A DNA stretch of 64,000 nt from positions 11,494,501 to 11,558,500 of the forward strand of contig JAYKKI010000060.1 of the NCBI GenBank assembly GCA_039881145.1. Direction: 5' to 3'. The notes beneath the pieces were generated by a model. It was not told the origin of the DNA. It did no database searches and saw nothing but the letters and a program-made list of their open reading frames with translations. The position numbers and the translations under genes were made by a program. This DNA comes from Druceiella hillmani (Eukaryota > Arthropoda > Insecta > Lepidoptera > Hepialidae). Positions 13,470-24,175 of this stretch are shown here, in pieces (within the stretch, counting starts at the first letter, position 1; every line of letters begins with the position of its first letter).

Positions 13470-13655
13470 TAGCTAGGGAAATCGTATTCAACTCAAAGCC
13501 CCGTTCACGTGAGCTTTTATTTTACATTACTCTTTAGATTTCTTTAATAGATTGAGACTTGCAGTTAATGTAGCGAAAAAGATTTTATCGTTGTCACGTT
13601 AAATTTAATTTTATGGCAGACTTCCTCTTTCCAGAATCACTATATAGGGTTATAA
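13470..13655 (+). repeat. Repeat family C, copy 1 (partial)
   Basis: Matches parts of 45370-45660 and 61530-61830 in the same orientation. Anchors: a CGTATTCAACTCAAAG block, TTCACGTGAGC, GTAGCGAAAAAGATTTTATCG followed by TTGTCACGTT, then GCAGACTTCCTC. Divergent and lacking the upstream part present in the other two copies. Confidence 0.65.
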
Positions 13656-14210
13656 GTAACAAATTGGGATAAAGTTTAGAAGTTTTATAAGTGTGTTAAA
13701 GACTTTATACTGTACTTTCCATTCATAGAAAGTATTGGTCTTAAGGTATTTTATGAGATACAAAAACAGGGTGCTATTTTGTTTTCGTGTGTGTATATTA
13801 ATGTTTGCTTTTCTGTAATGCATACATTCGATATATATATATTATTAATGTGTGCATTAAATTAGTCATTCCGGACATTTTGGCTAACTTAATTTCATAG
13901 TTAATACGTAAAGATCCGAGGATAGCAAGAGAGTCAAACTTAGGGGTAATCTATTCAAATCAAAATCCCCTGTATCGTATTTCGATTGATTGTCATATTT
14001 TTGCCATACAAAAACTTCAATGCTAATAATTTCATAAGCACGATGACATAGAAATCATACAGGCGATTTAAAAGATTATCTATACGTGTAGTAACACCTG
14101 TAAACTTTACGCCTCTGTACATTGAAAATATTAAGGAAGATGAAGTCTAAATATCGGAATGCATTAATGCTATTTTTGCTTAACTATTTAAACTAAGTGA
14201 CGCTTGGGTT

Positions 14211-15905
14211 ATAACTATAATAGGCATGCGTTATTGAGACATTTAGAATCCTAAAATAAGAGAGCGCAAATGTTCAAAGATGATCATACCAGGTATGCTT
14301 GAAATGTTTAAATACGAAGACCAGAAAGTGCAATGTTTAAATAACTATCGCACTCGATACGCATTATTAAGAAGTCTTATATCCGAGCACCAGAAAGCAT
14401 AATGTTTACAAAATCATAGTGCTAGGCATGATTTAACGAAAAAAGTTGGATTCCAAGACCTAGGAGCACAACGCTTTGAAGGTGATCATACCAGGCATCC
14501 GTTATTAAAAAATCTTAGGCCGATGAATTAACAGCGTAACATTTAGGAGATCCGGGAGCTGGGTATGCTTATTGAGAAATATTGAATTTGAGGATCTGAG
14601 AGCGCAACGTAAAGAGAATAATCGTATTAGGTATGTCGTACAGAAAACTTGTTAAGTCTGAAGATATGAAAAAAAACGCTCGGAATATAATCATACTAGG
14701 CATATGTCATAGAGTAATCTTGAATCCGAGAACTGAAGGATTCGAGAAGAAGAAAATGACTACACTTGTCATGCATCAACAAACAATTTTGGATTCGATT
14801 GCTTGAGAGTTCGAGGTGTGAAGAATGATCGAACTAGGCCTGCGTTATCGAAAAACCTTGAATGTATGAATCGAAGAACACAAAGTTTAGAGAATGATCA
14901 TATTAGCGATGCGTTACGTTTTGAATCCTAGGACCTGAAAGCGTAACGTTTGTGGAATAATAGTACTAGGCATATGTAGTCGAGTAATGAAGAATTTAAT
15001 ACTTTGAGTACGAAACATTTAGAATATGATCATATTAGGCATATGTGAGAAGTCTCGAATTCTGAAAATCTGAGAGTTCAATATTTCAAATTTGATTATT
15101 CTAGGCTTTCGTTACGGAAAAAGCCTGAAACTCGGAGCCGCAGACATTTACGTTTGATAAATATTCAAACTAGAATTTTTAAATTGAAAGTATAAACCAC
15201 AATGATTGGAGGATGGTCACACTATATGTACATTATCGAGAACTGTAGGCTTAAAAACCTGAACGCGTAAGGTTTGAGGGATGATAATTCTAGATTTACA
15301 ATATCCAGAAGTATGCAGTGCAAGGAACTGAGAGCACAAAGTTTGAAGGACGATCACACTAGATGTACTTTACCGAGAAGTCTGGAATTCAGAGACTTGA
15401 GGTCGCAACGTCTGGAATGAAATTGTACTTGTCACATGTTAACGAGTTTTGAATTCATGAAACAGAGAATGCAACTTTTAAAAGATGATCATATCACGCA
15501 ATCGTTCTAAGAATTCTTGATTACAAACACTTGAGATCACGAAATATAAAGCATGGTATGTATGTATCGTTAAGAAACATTGAGTGTCAAAACGTAATGG
15601 TAAGTAATTGAGAGCATATGTCGAACGTGAGAAAGATTGTATAGGACATGTATTTAAAAGAAGTCTGGAATAAAACATTGGAGACAACTGATTGTGTTAG
15701 GTATGAAGTTTTCATGTTTTCGGAAGTAGCGCGCAATCTTGAAAAGAGATCATTTATAGCACAGTCTTTAAATTTATGGACACCAAAGATATGGAAGGGT
15801 AACTTTTGGAAGATGGTCATATAGCATTTAGCTATCAAGAAAGTTTAGAATTTGTGAAAGCACGAAGGGCTTTGGAGGGAAATCGTATCAATATAAAGTT
15901 TATAC
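14211..15905 (+). repeat. Ancient 69-bp tandem array (about 24 diverged units)
   Basis: Reading along the anchor motif ATGATCATACTAGGCATG, copies recur at about 14222, 14291, 14354, 14424, 14493, 14561, 14629, 14698, 14767, 14836, 14905, 14968, 15037, 15103, 15172, 15223, 15292, 15361, 15430, 15495 and then less regularly to about 15823. The spacing is 68-70 bp in most steps. Each unit continues with CGTTATCGAGAAGTCTTGA, then a GAGAACCTGAGAGCGCAACG-like block and TTTGAAGA before the next anchor. Units differ from each other by perhaps 25-35% with indels. Two minus-strand open frames at 15478-15838 lie inside the array and are not treated as genes. Identity as a satellite or decayed minisatellite is direct. 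Function is unknown. Confidence 0.85.
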
Positions 15906-16675
15906 GTCTATGGAAATCGATAAACAGCTTGTGAAGTGCGCTTACAATCCAACTGTGAACGTTATCGAAATCAATGTAGAATTACAATTTAAGAAAAGCA
16001 TTATTTTCGTGTTGCACTTCAATATGAATAATAATGTAAGTTGAAAGAATAAATGACAAAACATTAAATCGACATCCTGAAAATATATTTATTATAATAA
16101 TTTAAAACGTCAATTAGATTCTCCTGATGCTCAAATTTGTTGTAGGAATACAGACAGGGAAACAAGAAGAATAAAATTAAACGAAACTGTTCATTCTACT
16201 CGACTAGTAAGTTCACTTTTATTAAACTATAACTTGCCAATTCCTAACGAATGAGGTTATTTTTAGTATAGATTTAAAAAAATTAGACTATAGTATAAAT
16301 TCGCATACATGTGGAAAATAAAGGATACTGCACCCTTCGATCGACCCCAATATGTTAAATCGGCCATTGTTTTTGTAAATACCTCATATTTTTGCCTCAA
16401 TTGTAATGAAAATTCTTCACATTACATGCAAAGAGATAATATACATGTTGTAAGAACAAATTCCAATTAATTAACAAATCTTCAATTCCCACTTCGATTT
16501 ATTACGGAAAGAAAGAGTTTTATGTAACTATGTCCGAAGTTAATACATTGAATACGTATAGTGTCCCTTAACGTTAACGAGAAATACCATGAAAATTTGT
16601 TTAGGTTTTACACGATATTATGTAAATAAATTCTTTTTATTTGCTTCAAACGAGAGAAATAAATTAATTTATTTA

Positions 16676-16756
16676 TCTCATAGTAATTTTATTCTCATAG
16701 TAATTTTATCATCATCTCATAGTAATTTTATCATCATCTCATAGTAATTTTATCAT
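16676..16756 (+). repeat. Short tandem repeat, four copies of TCTCATAGTAATTTTAT
   Basis: Copies begin at 16676, 16693, 16715 and 16737, with spacings of 17, 22 and 22 bp. Copies 3 and 4 are preceded by an extra ATCA. Nearly identical units indicate recent slippage or duplication. Confidence 0.9.
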
Positions 16757-16779
16757 TTTATGCCATTTTTTTACTTAAG

Positions 16780-17870
16780 CTAGCAGCTAGATGTATTTAT
16801 CCTGCTCCCTCTTACCCTGTTATCTTACACAAATTCTTTCATTGACCTTTTTTGTTTGAATAAGAAGTCATTTTGTATAGTCATTTATTCGACAATAGCT
16901 TTGACCCAGTGCGTTTTTCTCACGGAAAAGAGAAAAAAAAACTTGGTGTATGGCTTATGCAAATTTATCACCAGTCTTTCCCTTTTTATATATTCAACAT
17001 GCTAAACCTTCCTCAGAACACTTTCCTTATCTCTATAATTACATTTACTTTATCGTCACATTTACGACGAATATTTAAATTTTTCCTTCTTTCCCTTAAA
17101 GTTTTCCGTGTTTATTTCACGATGACCTCATTATAATCGAATTTAATTTATTTTCGTTTTTTTTTTGGACCATGAAATACAAATTTCCAATTGCAAATTG
17201 AGTCGAAATGCTTGTAAAAGTCTGAGATCGAAGGCAATTATCTCTGGCTTAAAACTACTCATTTTCCTTATTTTAGAGAATTTATATGTGGTACACATTC
17301 GTCCCCGTATCTATAATTACTATTGTGTGGTTTTTCTTTCATTTCTTAAAAATAAGAATATTTGTATTGTAGTGACTTTAAAATTTAAAAAAGTTTCCCT
17401 AAATAATTTTTCTATAACTAAATTTATCTGACGATATGTTGTTGTACCATTTGTAAATAGCAAGTTAGTAAGTGTGTACATTGGGTGATGGTAGAGCGAC
17501 GTCATTAATGCGCAAGAATGAATATCATCGTACATTGTGAATGCTTATATATTATGATCTTTTGTTTCTCTACCATTCTGAATCTTTACCTACATATAAT
17601 CTCAATTCTACTAAGAGATTTTAATGTGCAGTTTACTGTCTTCTGATTAAAATATGTTGGAGCGTTTCATCTGAAACAGAGAATAGCTCACATTACACTT
17701 GTTTTTTTTTACATTCACCCGTTTAATTAAATCGCCAAATAATATCGAATTTTATAGTACGTTGATTCGTTGATGCAAGTCAAACGAAATCCAAATTCTA
17801 TGGATTTACTGTTAGTCACTAAGAAATTGCCACCTACTTCTTCAATCAGCCTGGTTTGCAAGAACATGTA
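16780..17870 (+). repeat. Duplicated segment D, copy 1 (pair of 40680-42330)
   Basis: Two well-separated blocks match 40680-42330 in order. Around 17085-17135 the anchors are TTTCCCTTAAAGT, then TTTCACGATGACCTCATTA. At 17490-17620 they are GTAGAGCGACGTCA, CGCAAGAATGAATATC, CATTGTGAAT, CCATTCTGAATCTT and CAATTCTACTAAG. The second copy contains about 670 bp more between the blocks. No coding potential is evident: frames at 16873-17136 and 17165-17535 match nothing I know. Confidence 0.75.
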
Positions 17871-18807
17871 AGCAAAGGACTCGTTGGAACAAGTTAAGTA
17901 AGCTCATAATTCACAATTAACGAATTTAATCATGAATTTTCACAAAATTAACCCCAAATATTCAATAAGCTTATAATTGATAAATTTGATATTTGCAGTT
18001 GAGAAGTCCCCTTACCACTTCCCTTCATAACATCAACTTGAAGATAACTTACTTTCGTTTTATAATTAAAACTTCAAAGTTTGTGGAGTTTCAAATCGAT
18101 GTAACAATTAGGTGTGACTGAAGATCGATTCATCGACACTGGAAATAATTACGAGACGATAATGATTTACAATAACTCTTCAATTTATAAGAATACAAGT
18201 TAGGTATACTTCGATCAAATGATACAGTAAAGTTAGTTGGAACATAGATAGTATCGTAATATTTGAATTTAACAAGTGAGTATTCAGTACTTTAATTACA
18301 TATTCAATATATCACTATTTATCTCCACCCACTTTTCTGAAAGCAATCGACTAATTTCAAAATAGACAGTTCAAAGTAATTTCAGATTTCAAGCTTCAGA
18401 TTGCTGACGTGCCGCTTTGCTCTGGACTAATTATGTTGCTTCATTGTATATTAAAATATATAATGCAATTGACGAGGTCAATTTAATAATTCCTAACGTA
18501 GTTTAGGCTACGAGAATACAGCAATCAAAAACCTCGCTCTTTTTTATGATATTCTTTTAACCACTTTACTTCTTATACTTTATTTCATGGGCAGGAGACA
18601 AATCATGCAAATGGGCATAATTTTTTGACTAACTTTTATTTGACAGAGCCTATAATAAACATATATTTTAGTATTGAATATATTTGGCGTTAATTTTGTA
18701 GAAATTCATTATTCACAATTAAATGAAACTACGTGATGTAGTATTATTTCTACTATCTTTAATTTCTTTACCACGACCTAGGTTTCGTTGTATTACAACA
18801 TCTTCGG

Positions 18808-18842
18808 GTGGGATATTAGTAAAGATTTTTCTAATATCCCAC
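18808..18842. repeat. 12-bp inverted repeat, 11-nt loop
   Basis: GTGGGATATTAG at 18808-18819 pairs with CTAATATCCCAC at 18831-18842. It follows a motif with a TTTCGTTG / ACATCTTCGG pattern (18783-18808) reminiscent of a sequence often seen near termini of invertebrate repeats; that resemblance is from memory and weak. Confidence 0.8.
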
Positions 18843-18860
18843 AATTACTTTTCTAATTAT

Positions 18861-18977
18861 TTTAGTTTTTATAAAAATTAAAAATTGATATTAAACTTAA
18901 AAATTTAAATTTAAATTTTTTGAAGGTTTCACTTCTACCACGTGTGAATTGCACACATGATTTTTATAAAAACTAAA
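18861..18977. repeat. 18-bp inverted repeat around 81 bp
   Basis: TTTAGTTTTTATAAAAAT at 18861-18878 is the exact complement of 18960-18977. The interior is AT-rich with an AAATTTAAATTTAAATTT palindromic run. This could be a very small foldback element. No target-site duplication was clear. Confidence 0.75.
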
Positions 18978-19127
18978 TATATATTTTTTTTAATTATTTA
19001 CCTAACATAGGGTCTTTATAAGTAGCCCACTATATGCATTACATAATAAAAAACAGGACCCAAAAGAGATTATCCTCCTTTAATCAAAATATAGACATTG
19101 TTTCAGATCCATATTAAACCAAAATTA

Positions 19128-19320
19128 GGGAACCTTCATAATTTTTGGATATCGGGCCGTCCGTCAGTCTGTTTATAATTTAGAATTTTACACCTAGGTT
19201 TTTGCAATTTTTTAAATAAATATTTTAGACGAAAATTACATGAAAAAAACATTTTTCTGATTACTTTCTTATTTTTAAAAAAAAAAATGTAAAACATTTT
19301 CCTCCAAATCTCCAAGGTGG
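19128..19320 (+). repeat. Possible mobile-element remnant
   Basis: A block with AGGGAACCTTCATAA and TCGGGCCGTCCGTCAGTCTG stands out in base composition from its surroundings. It resembles the repetitive CCGTCCGTC-type motifs common in arthropod repeats. No termini or coding sequence can be defined, so this is a weak call. Confidence 0.25.
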
Positions 19321-20699
19321 AAAGGTCTTTAAAAAAGTAACATTTATCAGCAGTTACATTAGACGTATATAACCACAGAATCTTCTTTTATGATTATTCC
19401 GACTATTGTTCTCAATTCCAATTGCATTCAATATAAAAATGTAAAATAAAAGGTAGTCTTATAAACGAATAATTACTTATATTACATTTTCCACGTAGAT
19501 ATGTTTTTAATATATTGGAATTTCTGCTTTATCGGGCATTGAACATTAACCTAATGTATTTGATCAAGCATGTCGAAAGTACACTTTAGAAGTGTAAGTT
19601 AACACACTAAATGTCAAAAAGTCCCTGTACTTGTAATAGAACCAAAATTATGGTGCTTAATCCTTTAATGAATTAGGCGTAGGTCCATTAACTTTTGCGA
19701 AGTCATCAAGTGGAACGGATATAGTGTAGAAAAAAAAGCACTGTATAAATTTGCACGTATTCAGAGGGCTGAATAAGCTTCTGTAGAATTGTTTTTCCGA
19801 TTAATTATTTTTAAGCACGCCGGTATTAGGCGCCATGTATTTTCAAGAAACTGTTCACGAAACTTTGTTGAACAATTTTTACATCATTAGGTGCAATTTT
19901 AATACAAACATGTGTTAAACAATTATTTATTTGAATGAAAAGAACCATTTCCAATTTACCTATATTTAAAGACATGTCGCTGAATTAGCCATTCATTTTA
20001 TAGGTTCAAAGACGGGATATTTAAAAAAAGCCTATGAATAGTTATCCTGATTGTGATCTAATTTATATCCACCCTCTTCAATCATAAATGGAAAAGTAAT
20101 TTACTAAAATATATATATTCATTTAAAATCATAATTCTACTGTAAACTTAAATGTACATACAAAGTCCATATTTTAGTTTACATGTATTAGCTTACGAAA
20201 TATTTATTTCTTACGTAATAATTAATTGATAGCAAAAAAATTGTGATCCGATGTTGGTAATAAGTACTGTAAAAATTTAAAAAATCCAATATTTATAACA
20301 AGAAAAAATAAATAAAGCAAAGTTGGAAATAAACTCATTTATTGCAATTATGACAGAATTCGTATATGAAAAAAAATTATTTCATGTTCTATTCAATGCA
20401 CTACAAGACCTTAGTACTGCATTAAGAAATATAATGTTTTTTTATAAATTAAACTTACATGATTTTAAATTTATATCAATTACGAATATATTTAAATACT
20501 CTTATTCATCAATAATGTGTAGTTTTCTAATACGTTCCACATAAATAACGAATAAAGTATCGTAAAGTGCCGGTATCGTCATTAAGCAACACTTTCATCA
20601 TAATCACGATCAAATAGTGCCTTGTATCTTATAAGAAATGAGATGTGTACAATCTTTTAAAAATTTTACGCTCATTTATTAATTTCCTAAATAAAATGT

Positions 20700-20702
<3 letters not shown>

Positions 20703-20757
<55 letters not shown>
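20703..20757. repeat. TA dinucleotide microsatellite
   Basis: About 27 uninterrupted TA units. Confidence 0.97.
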
Positions 20758-20763
<6 letters not shown>

Positions 20764-21722
20764 TAAAAATGAAGACAATAATTAAATTTTATCGAGTTGT
20801 GGTTTAGATATGGTCTGAAATACTATATTATAACTCAAATGTAATAATGAGGACTTCTGCGTAGTATTATTACGCCTTTCGACAGGCAAAAAAATATTCA
20901 TGGAATGGAATGAAAACTACCAATTAATATTGAAAAAAAAACTTAACTTTGGAAATATTTTCCAACGTGCTTTAAAATTTGTTATTGAATAAAGTTATGG
21001 CCGAACCTATTTGTATGAAATTTGAGTAAGGTCTTCATTATGAATTAAAACGTTTGTACCTAAAACTTGTATTTTCCGTAATTTCCCATTTCTTTTCAAT
21101 TTTCTTTATTGATATAAAAATGTTGATTATGTTCGAAAATCAGTGCAAGCGTAAACGCGTATAAAAAGTATAATAAACTATATTAAACTAATATTCAGAA
21201 CGAATTTTCAAAACTTTGAAATAGGTAAATATTTGATATAAACAAATAATATAAGAATTTATAGCGTACTCTCATAAATTTCACTGACGAAAAATTAAAT
21301 CATACCAATAAACCAAGCATGCCATTATATTTGTTTTTCTCTTCGTGAGTCAGATAATAACAGCATACATATTCAGCTAAGATGTCTCAGCAGATAATAT
21401 ATAATAAAAAATAGGTTTAATAAAATGCTGACTCAGTATGGTATTGGAATAAAACTAGATTGAATCTGCAGTGTACTTTTATGCTCGTAATCCAAAAACT
21501 AATTCCGAATTTTTGTCTACGTAGCAATTAAAATAAGCGTAGTTCAAAGCTTGATATCTATTATCAATTAATACTATCTTAGTATTTACGGAGGACAGAT
21601 ACAAAATCAGCATATTTCAGTATGTTCAATATTGAAAATACATTGTAAAGAACTGAGAATACAATACATGCGAATTGTAATAATAAATCACTTTACGTAT
21701 TGAAAAAGAATACTAATGCGCT

Positions 21723-21790
21723 TATATTTCGATAGACCACAACAAATAACAATATATATATTGTTATTTGTTGTGGTCTATCGGAATATA
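21723..21790. repeat. 68-bp near-perfect palindrome beside a TA array
   Basis: Positions 21730-21783 are a perfect palindrome (27-bp arms, no loop) containing GATAGACCACAACAAATAAC. With one T:G mismatch it extends to 21723-21790. The centre is ATATAT, and the right arm is followed within about 5 bp by a TA array of 130 bp. This arrangement fits end-joining of a hairpin formed at the unstable TA tract. Confidence 0.95.
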
Positions 21791-21792
21791 TA

Positions 21793-21794
<2 letters not shown>

Positions 21795-21866
<72 letters not shown>

Positions 21867-21867
21867 C

Positions 21868-21924
<57 letters not shown>
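21795..21924. repeat. Long TA array with rare interruptions
   Basis: About 130 bp of TA units with isolated TATGTA, TATCTATATGTA interruptions. The open frame across it encodes Ile-Tyr repeats and is spurious. Confidence 0.97.
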
Positions 21925-21927
<3 letters not shown>

Positions 21928-22821
21928 CCTGATTCGTTTTTATTATTATCATGCTTTTAATAAAAGTCAAAGACTTCATGTCTGAATGAATCGCGTTTGA
22001 AAATCATTAACAAGAGCAATTACTTGTCTTTAAAATTTTCCCCTGACCCACATTCTTAAGAGAATTTGTCCTCTATTTATATTTTCCATGATATATAATA
22101 AGCCTTAATTTTTCATGTCTTTTAAATAGCCGAAGCATTCTCACATTTTCCCAACATTCAATACGACCAGCCAAGTGTTTAAAAATAATAATTTCCTTAT
22201 TATGGTGATAAGCCCATATGAAGGAAGATTTAAATCATATTTCACAAAGTACACTTACTTCATAAATGAAAAATAGGGAATTCTATTGATGTATTGAAAC
22301 TTGGGCAAAATAAAGTTCTTTTCGAATCTCATTATAAATAGTAACTATTAACAAAAAATAACAACATTTCAAACTTTTATAATATATTTGAAATTTTCAC
22401 ATTAATATATTTCAAACAGTAATAAATAAAAGAGTAATTAAAAAAAATTATATTAATTTAGTTCAAAAAATACATTTAAAACTTTTCTATTAATAAATAA
22501 CAACATTTTCAGGTTTCGAATGTGAGTCGGACGAGCGCATGAAGTTTTCCGTGGCAGCAAGCGATAGCAAAATTATAAGTTTTTATTTCTCAAATACACT
22601 GTGAAGAACAAATTACTGTTTCGGTCGTTGCAGAAAATATCCCATATCTCAAAAACTACACAATAAATTTTCGTTGAAAATTTTACTACCTGAATTTAAA
22701 TTCCACTAAGTTAGTTTTTTTAACATTTTTTACACGTTCGTTGAAAATAAGGGATAGACACACTTTTTAAAATTTTAGGATCGTATATCTTACCAAGTAT
22801 TGAATTAAATAAAAAAGTTTG

Positions 22822-23446
22822 TCAGCCAACGCCCGTCCGTGGTCCTTCGATCATTTGACCACGAGCCTCCCAGCAGCATCCGACAATGTCACTAGTATTA
22901 CAAAGTCTTGCAAATATGAAGATAGTGACCGTCCATCGGCACACAGTCGCATGGCGGGCAAATCCCATCATCGGAAAAGCCTATCCTATGAAGATGAACC
23001 TGTAGGTAGTCGTAACCGGCAGTTAATCTAAAACAAGTAACAGTCTCTGCCCTCTCTAGTTGTCTTGAAATCGATCCTTCATGGAGAGGGTCTGCCACTT
23101 TTTGCCAATGCCTTGGTCATTTAGGGTCTTGAAAGTAGTGTTGTTGATGGATGAGCTAATTAGTTTTTTTGCCCCGTGGAGTGTGATGGATAAGGTAGAT
23201 TGGGATAACTCAACCCCCTGCCTAGCCTTGCTGTCGGCCCTTTCATTTCCAGGTATTCCTACGTGGCTTGGCATCCACTACAAAGCCACCATCCGTCCAT
23301 GTCTGATAAGCTCCACTAGCTTCGCACGAAACGTGATACTTTGCAAAGGGTCGGTAGGAGCATTATTACTGAGCGCAGAGATTGCAACCTGGGAGTATAT
23401 TAGAATGATCACTTTTGCTCAGGTTGATTGGATTTTTTAGTCAACA
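22822..23446 (-). pseudogene. LINE ORF2 C-terminal fragment: RNase H and zinc knuckle, decayed
   Basis: The minus-strand reading begins inside an RNase H domain (a YSQVAISALSNN segment corresponding to the usual TDSQAA..AL helix) and continues to WMPSHVGIPGNERAD, the diagnostic C-terminal RNase H motif of Jockey/I-clade-type non-LTR elements. This is followed by a KKWQ..W/RFQDN region and by TCFRLTAGYDYLQVHLHRIG, with a C-x2-C..H-x4-C knuckle (CPPCDC..GHYLHIC). The element ends as WEARGQMIEGPRTGVG and a stop at 22822-22824. A TAG precedes the WMPSHVG motif, further stops lie after RFQDN and after HICKTL, and a frame change precedes the last segment, so it is non-functional. The first RNase H strand with its catalytic Asp is missing. 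The plus-strand frames over this interval are shadows. Confidence 0.88.
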
Positions 23447-24058
23447 TGGTGTACTATGCTAGTGTATGCTGCAAAGTTGCTCAAAAAATAGTCGAACGAA
23501 TACTTCGAGAATTTCTGGAATCAAAAGACGCCATTGGTGAATGTCAAGCAAGATTCCGTAAACATAGTTCCACTGTAGATCAGGTGGTGAAACTCACTCA
23601 GGCCGTAAAAGATGGCTTCCGTTGAAGACTATCAACACTAGCTACACTAATGAACTTTAAGGCTGCATATGACAAAATTTGGCATTGCATGCTCATTCAC
23701 AAGCTTTAAAAACAGAGAGTAACGTTGAAGTATATAAAGAGCTTTCTCTCACCCCGCATCATCCGGTGCAGGTTTCTCAATGCCACCTCTACTTACAAAT
23801 TGCTGCGCCAGGGGCTGCCACAGGTAATTGTGTTAAGCTGTCTTCTCTTGAGCATCATGATAGACGACCTAAGATTGGTCATAGAAAGAGTTCCTGAAGT
23901 ATCATACCTATTCTTTGCAGATAACGTTCCACTTTGGCTACAGGCAGTGGCACCAGTGCCCTTGAGGAGTCCCCAAAATAAAGTACTTCTAGACCTCGAA
24001 ACATAGGCAGACTAGAATAAAATGGAAGTAAGTATAGAGAAGACTGTTCCCTAGCTTT
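23447..24058 (+). pseudogene. LINE reverse-transcriptase fragment, decayed
   Basis: Plus-strand translation stays nearly in one frame. It opens with the RT finger block ASVCCKVAQKIVERILREFL, then ESKDAIGECQARFRKHSSTVDQ and the motif A region NFKAAYDKIW. After YIKSFLSPRIIRCRFLNA come the motif B region LRQGLPQVIVLSCLLLSIM and motif C as FFADN. It stops in the thumb near NKMEVSIEKTV. Intact relatives have D at the start of motif A and DD in motif C; here both carry N. The motif B glycine is V, and there are stops at about 23623, 23707, 24004 and 24016. These changes mark a dead copy. The fragment abuts the RNase H part head to head in opposite orientation. Confidence 0.88.
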
Positions 24059-24113
24059 TAAAGAAAAAACTTATTTTGAAATCTATATAATTTTTATATA
24101 GAGATTATATATA

Positions 24114-24175
24114 GCACATAGGCATGTGGGGTATAATGCACATAGGCATGTGGGGTATACATGCCTATGTGCATT
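24114..24175. repeat. Direct repeat plus 15-bp hairpin
   Basis: A 22-bp unit containing GCACATAGGCATGTGGGG occurs at 24114-24135 and again at 24138-24159. The second copy is followed by the complement of its first part, so 24135-24149 pairs with 24161-24175 around an 11-nt loop. A combined direct and inverted repeat of this kind suggests template switching. Confidence 0.9.

Larger units (their letters stand above)
17871..22821. other. AT-rich non-coding DNA with inverted repeats and TA arrays
   Basis: Holds the nested inverted repeats at 18730-18980, a possible element remnant at 19128-19320, and the TA arrays and palindrome at 20703-21924. A 73-codon plus-strand frame at 20323-20544 is hydrophobic and AT-biased with no recognisable motif and is not called. 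Confidence 0.5.

Noticed and set aside
15478..15838. Two overlapping minus-strand frames of 69 and 83 codons
   Set aside because: They lie inside the diverged 69-bp tandem array, are in different frames and show no domain. Other array units do not keep the frame open.
14211..15905. CRISPR array
   Set aside because: Units are contiguous diverged repeats with no alternation of constant repeats and unique spacers, and the context is eukaryotic.
21764..21979. Minus-strand open frame with long Ile-Tyr repeats
   Set aside because: It is simply the translation of a TA microsatellite. The same holds for frames at 10189-10488, 31673-31888 and 51807-52189.
23081..23440. 119-codon plus-strand frame
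   Set aside because: It is the antisense shadow of the RNase H fragment on the minus strand, which carries recognisable motifs (WMPSHVGIPGNERAD).
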